From contig JAZGUH010000123.1 of NCBI GenBank assembly GCA_037893225.1, positions 1,533,001 to 1,597,000 on the forward strand: a DNA stretch of 64,000 bases. Direction: 5' to 3'. Positions 29,301 through 34,145 of this stretch are shown one piece after another. The notes under the pieces were generated by a model. It searched no databases. It worked only from the letters and a program-made list of their open reading frames with translations, and was not told the DNA's origin. The translations under genes were made by a program, and so were the position numbers. Position 1 is the first letter of the stretch. Every line of letters starts with the position of its first letter. This DNA is from Hippasteria phrygiana (taxonomy: Eukaryota; Echinodermata; Asteroidea; Valvatida; Goniasteridae).

Positions 29301-32300
29301 AAATTTGTTAGGCAAATCATATGGGTTATCATTCGGACATATTTAACGTTAGATAAACTAATGCCAACATACTGGGTGCTTTGTCCGACCTGCCAACTGG
29401 CACAAAAACAAGTTTGAATAACATTTAATGATAACTTGCGTTGGATTATTTTTCACTTGTGTTGTACAAGCACTTCAATGGCAATTTCGAGCCCTGAAAT
29501 CTGTCCTCTGGAATGCTTTCAAATGCTTCGTAGTGCCCAGGCAATGCTTAATCCAAATCTCCAAACTGGCAAAATTGGGGAAAGGGTCACTTAATTCAAG
29601 TTTATAATGTGACCTGCTCTGCAAAAAACACACACACAGGGCTGTTCTATGTGAAGCGGGTGAAAAAATCTTCACAAAAGTGATTTGTTGTTGTTTTTGG
29701 TTTGTTGGCTTCTGTTATATCTATATTTTCATAATTTATTTTCAGAAAAATTAATATTGATGAATAAAGATAAAAACATTAATTAAAAATTACTTCTATC
29801 TTATTTCTTTGCACTTTTTGTGTTTGAAGGCCTATATCTCTAAAAGCACTTCCGTTAAAATGGAAAACAGGAGTATACAAATGTCAATGAGAACACAGAA
29901 TGCCACAGTGGTCAAACCTACACCAAATTAAAGCTTAGGATGTGACAAATTCAACTATGTATATAACTCATTTTTCTAATTTTGCGACATCATAACCCTT
30001 TTTGCAGAGCCGCTCAAATAATAGGATTCTACTTCAGTGTGGTGTTGTATTTGCTCAGTGCATGCCCGATATTTACCCAAAGGACACCTGGCATTTGATG
30101 CTCAGGCTGAAAGATGGTTAATAGGTCAAATACCAAGTACAGCTGCAATACATGTATGTTTGATAATGGCTGGTGCAGCCATGTTTTAATTAAAGCTGTA
30201 TGTCTGTGCTCTGACTAAATTTCAATTTAATTGATTTCTCTGTTCAACAGTACAAAAAAGTATGGAAGAAACTCACATTTTTGAATGAAAGTAAACTTAC
30301 TAGACTGTGCACTCTACTTGGACTTCCTAAATAAAGTTATGCCCCAAATTATTCATACCCATGCCAAATTCGGGGTATTGTAAATCATTTTATTTATTAT
30401 TTATACTTTTATGCTAATGATGTGAAACCAAAATATATGTAGATTTGTACATGCCAACTAAAAGTCATTAAGTAAAGCCTAAGTTCCGCCAATCCAGCTT
30501 TTATGTACAATGTATGAGAGAAAAGCAAACTACCATATTTTTCATGGGGTATGAATAATTTTGGGCGTAACTGTACATTGTTGTATGTGCTACGTGCAAA
30601 GATTGATATATTGATATAGGGCTGTCCCGAATATACTTTATATTTGCATATTCAATCTTCCAAAAAATATTCGAATACCTTTTTGCCGGTTCTAATATTT
30701 GGAAAAAAACATATATGTACGTACAGATATGATTGATGCTATTTTAATAGAAAAGTAACTGTGTTTAGCAGTGTCAAATGCTGCAAACATTTGCTCCTTT
30801 TTCCTTCCCACAATCCCTTGTAACCATTGTGTTGACTCAGCCAGGCGGTATTTATGATAAGGTCTATTGGTTGGCAAGTTGTAAAGTAACGCTAATCTTT
30901 TTACGGTGCTGGACACATTGTTTGTGTTTTTATGGATTCTGACTTGTTCTTAAAACTGTATTCAACCATCCATTATTTATTGGATGTCAGAAAATTATGA
31001 ATAGAATTGCTTGTAACCCTAGGTTGACAAGGCTTCACTCGTTGAGAAGTTGGAGTACTACAACATTTACCTTCAGTTGGCGGAAAGATTTTACTTTAAT
31101 ACCCCCCACCAAAATCGGTCAAGAATAGCAAAATCTTGGAAAATAACCAACCCTCCTTGATAACAACTGTCTAAACATGTGGCACAACCTGTTATTTCAA
31201 GATTTATGTCAGCAAAATCTGTAAAAAATGAGGAAGAAATCAACATGTATGTGAACACTTTGAGTGACTTTACATGGTGCCAAGAACTTCTAACACAGAA
31301 AACACAAACTTTCTTCCCCTATATTGCACTAAAATGTCCCAACAAATTCTCAAAATTAAAGGTTGTGCCAAGTGTTTATACAATTAAGAACACAAATGGA
31401 TGGTTATTTTCCAAGATTTTGCTATTCTTGACCGATTTTGGTGGGGGTATTAAAGTAAAATCTTTCCCAGACATGTAATGTACAGTGTATACATTTTACA
31501 ATGCATGCGCCGCACGTGTTTGTCTTTTCTCAAGAGGAATTTCGCTACGCGTTATACGTTAGCTGCATGTACGTGCATTGTACACCGGGAATAAAACGGT
31601 GGAATTCAGTGCGGTTGCTTGCACTTGACCAAAGCTAGCAACAAAGCAACGCGCATGCGAAGATGCGCTTTGGGGGTTGCCAACCCCCAAAGCGCATGTC
31701 TTAATAGTCTTTTCTCAAGATGAAGTTCGCAACACGTTAGCTGCGTGTACGTACACTGTACACTGGGAATAGTACGGTAGCATTCAGTGCGGTGGTTTGC
31801 ACTTGACCAAGACTACACCAACGATCATGGAATATGCACGCACGCACGTGCGATATATGGTGTGGAGAGATATGACGGAGCGAGAAGTTATGTCGGGGTT
31901 TAGAAAACGATCAAAGAAACGACACATTTACACATGTAGTATATATGTATTTTTTGTATTCCTCCGTTTTAACACATGTATGTTTGTGTCAAATTATGGG
32001 CGGTTTCAAGTATGGTAAAATGGTTATGTTCGTTGCAAATAGTTGCAAATAGTGCTCATTAAAAATTTCCAACTAGCAAAATTGCAATAAAAAGTTTGAG
32101 GTCGGCAATTTGGGCCCAAAAATTCCAGGTTGGTCGGGTTACCGGAAACACACTATTTTTTCTGTTCGGCCTAATTATCATTGCTTGATAATAATTAGAC
32201 CCCTAATTTTGCATGAGTTCAGATATACGGTCCAAAACGATGGACTCTCTACCTAAGGTCCCCTCTTTTCGGACCAAAAGTAATTACCATATTTAAAAAA

Positions 32301-32432
32301 TTGGTATTTGACCGAGTTCAAATACTTGGATTAAATCTGTACTTACTAGATTTTAGTTAACAATCTCACCTTGGATCTCTTCAGCACCTTCAAGTCGCCT
32401 TCAAAGTTGGATTGCAGTGTGTTTCTGCTCAT
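2093..32432 (-). CDS. 18-exon gene for a large Ser/Pro-rich protein of unknown family
   Basis: Joined coding exons (minus strand): 32370-32432, 25875-26041, 24989-25073, 22194-22478, 21060-21233, 18431-18818, 17645-17896, 16505-16694, 14843-14942, 13732-13946, 12529-12699, 12141-12261, 11646-11767, 11080-11110, 10541-10604, 9176-9979, 3003-3188, 2093-2349. Every junction is GT-AG and every phase matches, giving 3675 nt (1224 residues plus TAA). The N-terminus (residues 1-110) looks helical and folded, with WEDQQFYRILIRMMHEV and YHWYQTNK. The remainder is rich in Ser, Pro, Arg, Asp and Glu, with a very acidic stretch at about 880-1075. No signal peptide, membrane segment or catalytic motif is visible. 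I do not recognise the family. A cytoskeletal or ciliary scaffold is possible, but that is a guess. The 3' end is uncertain because the last exon also contains a strong donor site (see findings). Confidence 0.85.
2463..2660. repeat. fragment of the AAAGGTAGTGTACA inverted-repeat family
   Basis: This intronic stretch matches 6690-6883 over its length. Shared blocks include GGAAAA(T/C)GATATAAATTTC, ACAGCAC(A/T)CCAGGTGCCAT and the end TACTACCTTTA. It appears to be one end of the same TTAA element as the 6246-6883 copy. Confidence 0.6.
3003..3188 (-). CDS. exon 17
   Basis: It encodes residues about 1078-1140 with NRPKSANPRLYDMGKERWN and GKGRPASARD. The acceptor is either CACCAG (exon to 3188) or CTAG (exon to 3161). 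Both keep the frame; the former has the better pyrimidine tract. The donor GTAACG lies at 2997-3002. Confidence 0.8.
3240..4735. other. intron sequence, AT-rich, no gene seen
   Basis: Part of the long intron between exons 16 and 17. It is AT-rich with short homopolymer runs and a short (AAATC)n microsatellite at about 4376-4400. No coding segment or clear transposon was recognised. Confidence 0.5.
4738..4990. mobile_element. foldback tRNA-derived SINE, copy A
   Basis: Two tRNA-like halves in inverted orientation. The minus half (about 4750-4823) and plus half (about 4900-4975) each contain a pol III box A (TAGCTCAGTTGG) and a box B-like segment. Box B is intact (GGTTCGAATCC) in the minus half and mutated in the plus half (GGTTGAAAGCC). 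Both halves end in CTCCTGCCAGTTTTCTTTG next to a conserved GAACAAAG/TTTGTTCAC block. The spacer carries its own small inverted repeat (TCTTTGTTC...GAACAAAGA). This is not a tRNA gene: the anticodon arm is degenerate and the copies are interspersed. Confidence 0.75.
4991..5550. other. intron sequence with SINE tail, otherwise nothing recognised
   Basis: The first 50 bases (to the CAGTTTCCCTTGTGG block) continue the tRNA-SINE tail also seen at about 41083. The rest is AT-rich and shows no gene. Confidence 0.4.
6246..6883. mobile_element. 638-bp TTAA/TIR MITE
   Basis: The left end is TTAAAGGTAGTGTACATGAT and the right end, reverse-complemented, is TTAAAGGTAGTGTACACGAT. The element is bounded by TTAA and has no convincing gene inside. 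A related fragment lies at 2463-2660. TTAA target plus AAAGG ends fit Kolobok-type non-autonomous elements (inference). Confidence 0.7.
7392..7614 (+). pseudogene. DUF3504/Crypton-like N-terminal exon fragment
   Basis: In the plus frame open through 7434-7614 the translation contains NTKRQIKYAVKRLDEFA, then IEALTDSELDNFLSRFYAGL. The pattern TK...W/Y-x-x-L-x-x-F-x-E...L-x-x-x-E-L-x-x-x-L-x-x-F-Y-x-x-L-R resembles the N-terminal helical domain of DUF3504 / Crypton-type tyrosine recombinase relatives. An ATG at 7392 (MAGRVSR) opens a frame that stops after about 24 codons, so it is either frameshifted or unrelated. A possible donor (AGAAG/GTAACG) ends the exon at 7614. No recombinase core is visible nearby. 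Confidence 0.45.
7684..7857. repeat. long imperfect hairpin with CGGCTTCGCCTCG centre
   Basis: The arms pair over roughly 80 bp: GTGCAATGGTAAGAA on the left meets TTCTTACCATCGCAC on the right, GTGACAGATGG meets CCATCTGTCAC, and CATTCCACT meets TGGAATGG. The loop is around GGCTTCGCC. A second hairpin with the same loop lies near 19580. Confidence 0.7.
8170..8270 (-). repeat. SINE-like fragment (matches 29140-29240 inverted)
   Basis: TGAAGCACTATATGCTCAG and TTTCCGAGAGCCTGTG match the reverse complement of the segment following the tRNA-like box B near 29130. It is the same interspersed family in opposite orientation. Confidence 0.45.
8280..8510 (-). mobile_element. MITE rich in CAAGTCC/GGACTTG motifs (hAT-like?)
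   Basis: An imperfect palindrome: GTAGTCAAGTCCCTGCAAGTCC at the left and GGGACTTGTGATGGACTCGACTACA at the right. The same element lies in opposite orientation at 15594-15825. It is non-coding. The ends resemble hAT-type MITEs, but I could not find a clear target duplication. Confidence 0.55.
8511..9175. other. intron sequence, nothing firm
   Basis: Intron 16-17 sequence. One short stretch around 8505-8580 (TTCGAATC with flanking GACTGGCC) looks like a degraded tRNA-SINE. No coding exon with suitable phase was found. Confidence 0.35.
9176..9979 (-). CDS. exon 16, largest exon, acidic Ser/Asp-rich
   Basis: 804 nt encoding residues about 810-1078. The acceptor is CTCTCTCAG and the donor AAG/GTACCA. 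The C-terminal two thirds are strongly acidic, with SQDLGDLDDVDDDVMN, DVDEVPDRNND and LDDRNEGHNEE. There is no predicted fold; it looks like a disordered acidic segment. If the donor were not used, the frame would stop four codons later at 9159. Confidence 0.85.
10055..10319. mobile_element. TTAA MITE, copy 2 (degenerate left end)
   Basis: The right end is AAGGGGTTAA and it contains the family core CTGGCTGGTTG, GCGCATTC and GGCTGCACA. The left TTAA end is mutated (ATAACCTGG), so the boundary is approximate. It lies in the intron between exons 15 and 16. Confidence 0.6.
10541..10604 (-). CDS. exon 15
   Basis: 64 nt encoding EFESTPPAMEYMSFTGPAKL with acceptor TTCCACAG and strong donor GTGAGAGT. 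Confidence 0.8.
10620..11079. other. intron with short CCTGGAAAGT direct repeats
   Basis: Three near-tandem copies of CCTGGAAA(A)GT occur at about 10870-10905. A duplicated TTTCTTCCTAT(A/G)GTCTTT follows at about 10945-10978. Nothing else is seen. Confidence 0.4.
11080..11110 (-). CDS. exon 14, 31-nt exon
   Basis: A very small exon encoding ARIGGFHLDE with a good acceptor (TTTTTCTGTTTGCAG) and donor (GTAAAG). It restores phase exactly between exons 13 and 15, which is the main support. Confidence 0.75.
11646..11767 (-). CDS. exon 13
   Basis: 122 nt encoding VTDTKHRIPQAASHNTVSIG, then TLAAMMVVNHVGNEYKRG. The acceptor is GTCCTGCAG and the donor GAAG/GTAGGA. Confidence 0.85.
12141..12261 (-). 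CDS. exon 12, Arg/Ser-rich
   Basis: 121 nt encoding SSAPGKRSLRSAGSTSAGYR and then a short segment ending HEWSKTK. The acceptor is TTTTACCAG and the donor AAG/GTTAGC. Confidence 0.85.
12529..12699 (-). CDS. exon 11, most globular-looking C-terminal segment
   Basis: 171 nt encoding SGDFTPRTKRGDPIFLLPE, SQYTVHFRRKDRPDTAAYIP and ISKQGRVVPDQQRYG. This stretch has mixed hydrophobic composition and may be a conserved motif of the family. The acceptor is TTATTACAG and the donor GG/GTAAAG. Confidence 0.85.
12934..13374. mobile_element. TIR MITE, GATTGTGTAGTGTAGGGCCC ends
   Basis: The left terminus is TGGCAATTGTGTAGTGTAGG and the right terminus, reverse-complemented, is TGGCGATTGTGTAGTGTAGG. The interior matches 57960-58330 (AATGCAATTTTCTTA, TTTTGTCATC, AATTTCCC), so the two are copies of one family about 410-440 bp long. 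It is non-coding. Confidence 0.65.
13732..13946 (-). CDS. exon 10, Pro/Ser-rich
   Basis: 215 nt encoding LTPEPRHGYRQPMLKISLIH, then a Pro-rich stretch (QAPPPASPSGPSLQESS) and NSSRQSTC. The acceptor is CCTTTTAG and the donor GCAG/GTATGT. Confidence 0.85.
14318..14690. mobile_element. foldback tRNA-derived SINE, copy D (degenerate)
   Basis: The minus half at about 14325-14400 and plus half at about 14600-14680 share the CTCAGTTGGTA(G/A)AG box A and GGTTCAA-type box B, with several mutations. The spacer retains the TTTGTTCAGG block seen in copies A and C. It is intronic. Confidence 0.6.
14843..14942 (-). CDS. exon 9, possible short coiled helix
   Basis: 100 nt encoding GSNKEKTVKFESVVDLADQV then GDQLALQKEK, a charged amphipathic helix. 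The acceptor is TATTTTAG and the donor AAG/GTGGGT. Confidence 0.85.
15594..15825 (+). mobile_element. MITE rich in CAAGTCC/GGACTTG motifs, copy 2
   Basis: Begins AGGGCTGTAGTCGAGTCC and ends GGACTTGCAGGGACTT. Its core (TTCATCCAGTTACTTGTGAC and CAATCACAAGCTATTC) is the reverse complement of 8340-8440. Three in-tandem CAAGTCCCTG units lie near the left end. Confidence 0.55.
16505..16694 (-). CDS. exon 8
   Basis: 190 nt encoding IHHPVDAITSPSLEQFYELT, RHSPQPRPSSQSGKYLDMN and AAVRGYMSDDLAPHLRNG. The acceptor is TTCTTTAG and the donor GG/GTATGAG. Confidence 0.85.
17140..17491. mobile_element. 352-bp palindromic MITE
   Basis: Long imperfect inverted repeat. The left arm starts TTGCGTATTGTAAAATAG and the right arm ends CTATTTTACAATACGCAA. 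Inner matches include CATTTGTCTAAAAGT with ACTTTTAGACAAATG and AAACAAATCTGA with TCAGATTTGTTT. No gene. Confidence 0.7.
17645..17896 (-). CDS. exon 7
   Basis: 252 nt encoding ENLQKWVAFQERQDYGQD, SFYGHGGLPANVRYASHDG and EFYTQDVISSYAENDRV. The acceptor is TTTTTCAG and the donor A/GTAAGT. Confidence 0.85.
18431..18818 (-). CDS. exon 6, Ser-rich
   Basis: 388 nt encoding residues about 259-388: LDSISGDLKTNVSPEDYL, SRSLQYSHASLESISKSS, YKHPIMSLVNPVARMQVDEE and KSPIKLQMHVDIP. The acceptor is TTCATAG and the donor A/GTATGT. Confidence 0.85.
19535..19625. repeat. hairpin with perfect inner stem and GGCTTCGCC loop
   Basis: The inner arms GCTAAGAATGGACGAGGC and GCCTCGTCCATTCTTAGC pair perfectly. The outer arms (GGAACTGTAGATT and AATCTACAGTTCC) pair with small gaps. 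Intronic. The GTAGATTCG motif recurs four times at 19700-19960, suggesting a larger element. Confidence 0.75.
20025..20096. mobile_element. 72-bp TTAA mini-element, copy 1
   Basis: TTAACCCTAACAGTCCCAA at one end and GGGGATAAGGGTTAA at the other. A sister copy of nearly the same length is at 41127-41196. Confidence 0.5.
20588..20833. mobile_element. 246-bp MITE with perfect terminal inverted repeat (hAT-like ends)
   Basis: The left end CAGGGCCCAATTTCATGGCT is repeated exactly in inverted form at the right end, followed by CTGCTTACCG/GGTTAGCAG. Internally it has GCTTAC/GTAAGC repeats. CAGGG-type ends fit hAT MITEs, but the 8-bp flanks (CATGTCTC and GTCTGATG) do not match, so the target duplication is not shown. 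Confidence 0.7.
21060..21233 (-). CDS. exon 5
   Basis: 174 nt encoding VTNSLIKSPESSRPDSRQEE, AVGFVNNHVATSSPDIQ and QRPSSALGLIRQAQTY. Acceptor CAG at 21234-21236 and donor GTAAGC. Confidence 0.85.
21757..21985 (+). mobile_element. tRNA-derived SINE
   Basis: Box A-like GGTTGGTCTAGTGGTAC, then box B GGTTCGAATCC, followed by a GTTTTTGTGGGTTCCC body and a TTGAGGAATCCTTGCTTTCG tail. Intronic, between exons 4 and 5. Confidence 0.65.
22194..22478 (-). CDS. exon 4, basic then acidic
   Basis: 285 nt encoding FKGAAADYKDIYKRPVLKF, DALKYYSTPHDKRRQKRVAF, a KARRRQHSTRQKE basic patch (possible nuclear or RNA/tubulin binding), TEEEDDLLEDVGAEPEDG, and a Gly/Arg/Pro stretch. Acceptor CATCTTTAG, donor AAG/GTACAA. 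Confidence 0.9.
22615..22825. mobile_element. TTAA MITE, copy 3
   Basis: TTAACCCCTTTGCCACCGG at the left, AAGGGGTTAA at the right, 211 bp, with the family core GGCCGGTTGACGTCTATA. The segment GCTTGGCTGCACAAGCC is duplicated internally. Confidence 0.7.
22850..24260. other. intron sequence with paired poly-G/poly-C tracts
   Basis: A G-run (about 23256-23267) is followed at 23 bp by a C-run (about 23283-23299); together they could form a hairpin or a G-quadruplex. The rest is AT-rich with no exon seen. A GTACAT microsatellite lies at 24110-24130. Confidence 0.4.
24264..24575 (+). repeat. 20-bp tandem repeat, about 15 units
   Basis: The unit GAACTACGCGCGCATGCTCA is repeated about 15 times with few substitutions (edge units and one A-to-G at about 24510). 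It is CpG and alternating purine/pyrimidine rich. Because 20 is not a multiple of 3 and the unit lacks stops, all three plus frames stay open and produce spurious repeat proteins. Confidence 0.95.
24989..25073 (-). CDS. exon 3
   Basis: 85 nt encoding TTGMKQKEDLKKVYHWYQTN then KTVLHSQP. The acceptor CATGTAG is favoured because the nearby CACAG acceptor leads to a stop. The donor is CCC/GTAAGT. Confidence 0.85.
25150..25375. mobile_element. foldback tRNA-derived SINE, copy B (most symmetric)
   Basis: The minus half (25165-25240) and plus half (25270-25356) are near-perfect inverted copies separated by a short GACAATTTGGG/CCCAAATTGTC-type centre. Each half has box A, box B (GGTTCAAATCCC), and a CTCCTGCCAGTTTTCTTTG end. 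The plus half has a mutated box A (GGGCTCAGTTGA). Confidence 0.8.
25875..26041 (-). CDS. exon 2, N-terminal helical segment
   Basis: 167 nt encoding LSKNHEYICLLSAVEKFHRD, KLSSLQGKDRNQLNQQWED and QQFYRILIRMMHEV. The pattern suggests a compact helical domain continued in exon 3. Donor AT/GTAAGT. Confidence 0.9.
26190..26430 (+). mobile_element. tRNA-derived SINE
   Basis: Box B-like GGGTTCAAACCC is followed by the characteristic GTGCCCTTAGGAAAGACACTTAA segment, a GGGTACCTGATGAGAGG region and a final TGTAAAGCACTATG, typical of tRNA-SINE bodies in marine invertebrates. Confidence 0.65.
26641..26861. mobile_element. TTAA MITE, copy 4 (opposite orientation)
   Basis: 221 bp, TTAACCCCTTGGGCACGG at the left and AAGGGGTTAA at the right. 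Internal TTTGTGCAGTCAAGCGTA and AATCCAACAATGGATTGAAA correspond to the reverse complement of copies 1 and 3. Confidence 0.7.
27455..27530. repeat. fragment of the ACCCCCCACCAAAATCGGT family
   Basis: GGAAAGACTTTACTTTAAT and CCCACCAAAATCAGTCAGGA match the arms of the palindromes at 31078-31475 and 38441-38608. Only one arm is present. Confidence 0.55.
27550..27873. mobile_element. 324-bp palindromic element with CATAGTCGCGTCGTG repeats
   Basis: The arms are GGCAGTGTTGCTTGGGTCC.. on the left and ..GGACCCAAGCAACACTGCC on the right, with outer TGCTGCCATTTACGCGTC/GACGCGTAAATGGCAGCA. The centre has repeats of ATAGTCGCGTCGTG in both orientations. Confidence 0.75.
27880..30600. other. intron 1 sequence, AT-rich, one SINE fragment
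   Basis: Mostly AT-rich. At about 29095-29240 a tRNA-like box B (GGTTCGAATCCC) is followed by a CAGGCTCTCGGGAAAGCA.. segment matching 8170-8270 inverted. No exon of the spanning gene was found here. Confidence 0.45.
30608..30700. repeat. hAT MITE end fragment (TAGGGCTGTCCCGAATAT)
   Basis: TAGGGCTGTCCCGAATATAC and ATATTCGAATA match the termini of the hAT MITEs at 51861-52353 and 55221-55715. Only one end is present. Confidence 0.55.
30790..30870 (+). repeat. single arm of the GGCGGTATTT palindrome family
   Basis: CCTTCCCACAATCCCTTGTAACC and CCAGGCGGTATTTATGATA match the arms of the palindrome at 38925-39130. Confidence 0.55.
31078..31475. mobile_element. palindromic MITE, about 70-bp arms
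   Basis: Left arm GGAAAGATTTTACTTTAATA, CCACCAAAATCGGTCAAGA. Right arm, inverted, TCTTGACCGATTTTGGTGG, TATTAAAGTAAAATCTTTCC. About 250 bp of unique interior. A shorter version with the same arms is at 38441-38608. Confidence 0.75.
31505..31830. repeat. about 130-bp direct repeat separated by a hairpin
   Basis: GTCTTTTCTCAAGA..GTTAGCTGC..GTACAC..GGGAATA and TTGCACTTGACCAA occur at about 31520-31640 and again at about 31707-31825. Between them is a perfect hairpin GATGCGCTTTGGGGGTTG/CAACCCCCAAAGCGCAT. Confidence 0.65.
32370..32432 (-). CDS. exon 1 with start codon
   Basis: 63 nt from ATG at 32432 encoding MSRNTLQSNFEGDLKVLKRS followed by Lys, ending at a strong donor AAG/GTGAGA in phase 0. 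It precedes exon 2 by 6.3 kb. The promoter is not evident. Confidence 0.8.
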
Positions 32433-32439
32433 GATGAAT

Positions 32440-33600
32440 GAACCTAAGAATCCTATTCAATTCCCAAAATAAAATTCCAATACATTGACATTGTTCAGTC
32501 ACTTGCGTGACCTATCTGCAGCTTGCTGTAAACATGCTGTAAATAACATGAATGTTTACACATCATGTCGATCAACTGTTGATATTTTCGATTTCGAACG
32601 AAAGCAGCTTCCACCAGCACAGTGACTATGTCTCTGATCACCGAGGAAGGAATGAAGAACAAACTCCAACAGAAATGTCCAATATACACACATGTATTGA
32701 CGTAAATTAAACATGAACACATCCAATACATAATTCACCAGCTGAACTTTGATAACAGTGAATGGCAGCTTATGGGTTTGGAATATTACATTTTCTTTAT
32801 AGGGATATTTGAAACATTACAATTTATATATTTTCCCATTTATTTCCAATGAGGTGGTTTTTAGTTTACAAAAGTAAATATGTGTAGTACAATATAATAT
32901 AATTTAATAGAAAATGTTATCGATAAAGTATAATTTGTAGGAAAATAAAATATAGGTCAAAAATGAACACTTTGCAACACCTAAATGTTTACTATGGACC
33001 ATTCCTCGTTTCCAAAACAACGTTTCCGTGTATGTCACGTGACCTAAACTTTGCACAGGGACTAAACTAGTTTCCAGTCCCTACACGTTCTTGTCGCTCT
33101 AGTCCTTCCGTTATCTACGTTCAATGGCGTTTTTTGTGTGGAAGGTCCAATTTTGTGATACCAATCAGCTGCACCTAATTAAACCCATTCACAAGGATGA
33201 AAATACCATGCAACTCAAACGGACAAGTGTTTACAATGCACAAAGCAAGAGCAAAGAGCATCATCCCTACCAAATACTGGTCCTCATATCGGACGGAGGC
33301 CAGTCTAAACGTGTCTTTTTTCCGTCACAACCAACTGATGGCGCTATTTAAAAGTGGCCGTGCAGGTTTCAGGTACAGGTCAACATCAACAACTGGCACG
33401 CGTGGGCCCAGCCGGGAAAAAAATCCACATCATTTTACTGGCAAAAATTACAATAGAACGAGGAAACCATAAAAACAAACCAAAAAACAGCCGAATCTAT
33501 CATGTCTGTAGGAGCTGGTAAGTCGGGTGTACCGTCAAAATAGACGAAAGACAGCTTGTCAGTTCTTCCTCCATGCTACAACTTAAGTTTTTCTCACATT
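32440..33600. other. upstream region of the large gene; no firm feature
   Basis: Contains open but unrecognised short frames, including one from ATG 33124 on the plus strand (75 codons) preceded by a CACGTGAC motif. I see no domain and no splice partner, so I do not call a gene. Confidence 0.35.
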
Positions 33601-33601
33601 G

Positions 33602-33637
33602 CACCACTGACTTCATCATTCATGAAGTCAGTGGTGT
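33602..33637. repeat. short near-perfect hairpin
   Basis: CACCACTGACTTCAT and ATGAAGTCAGTGGTG pair perfectly around a tiny loop (CATTC). It lies 200 bp outside the foldback element. Confidence 0.7.
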
Positions 33638-33843
33638 ATGATGGAGGAAGGAGTTGGGGTTGGGGTATTAAAGGGGCTGCTACCAGCCCCGGTAGGAGCC
33701 CCGTAGCGATTCCGTGATGGCCGTATACGGAACTCTTGTCCGACTGACGTCCAGGTAAGACCTCGGTGTAATGCGACTCAAAACATAAAATAAATTATTC
33801 TTGTTTGAGCCTACCTTGTCTGTTGTCAAGAAGCCAATTTCAC

Positions 33844-34145
33844 GGCGGTGTGAAGTTGGTTCCTTATTCGATATTCGACATTCAATATTGAACCAGTAAC
33901 CAGTTCCTTATTCGATATTCCAATACACAACACACGGTGTACAAACCCGCCATGACTCGCCGAACCCAAAGTCGCATCCACGTTCGGAAATGATTACTAG
34001 ACTGGTTTGCTGTCCCACCATTAATAACTGACTTTGTTAAAACCATTAGCCAAAGCAGCAGCAATATAGTGTGTGTCGGACGAGGGGGGTGGGGGGGGGT
34101 ACGGTTTTAGGATAGAGGATCTCAACACGGATCAAGTTGTTTTGA
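33844..34145 (+). repeat. foldback element, left terminal inverted repeat
   Basis: Near-identical inverted partner of 37977-38285. It contains duplicated CCTTATTCGATATTC motifs and a G-run (34082-34098), matched by a C-run on the other side. Short open frames in both copies (about 60-85 codons) are mirror images and not genes. Confidence 0.9.

Noticed and set aside
33124..33472. Possible plus-strand first exon divergent from the large gene
   Set aside because: Two overlapping frames of 75-91 codons with no recognisable domain, no downstream exon, and repeat-rich surroundings.
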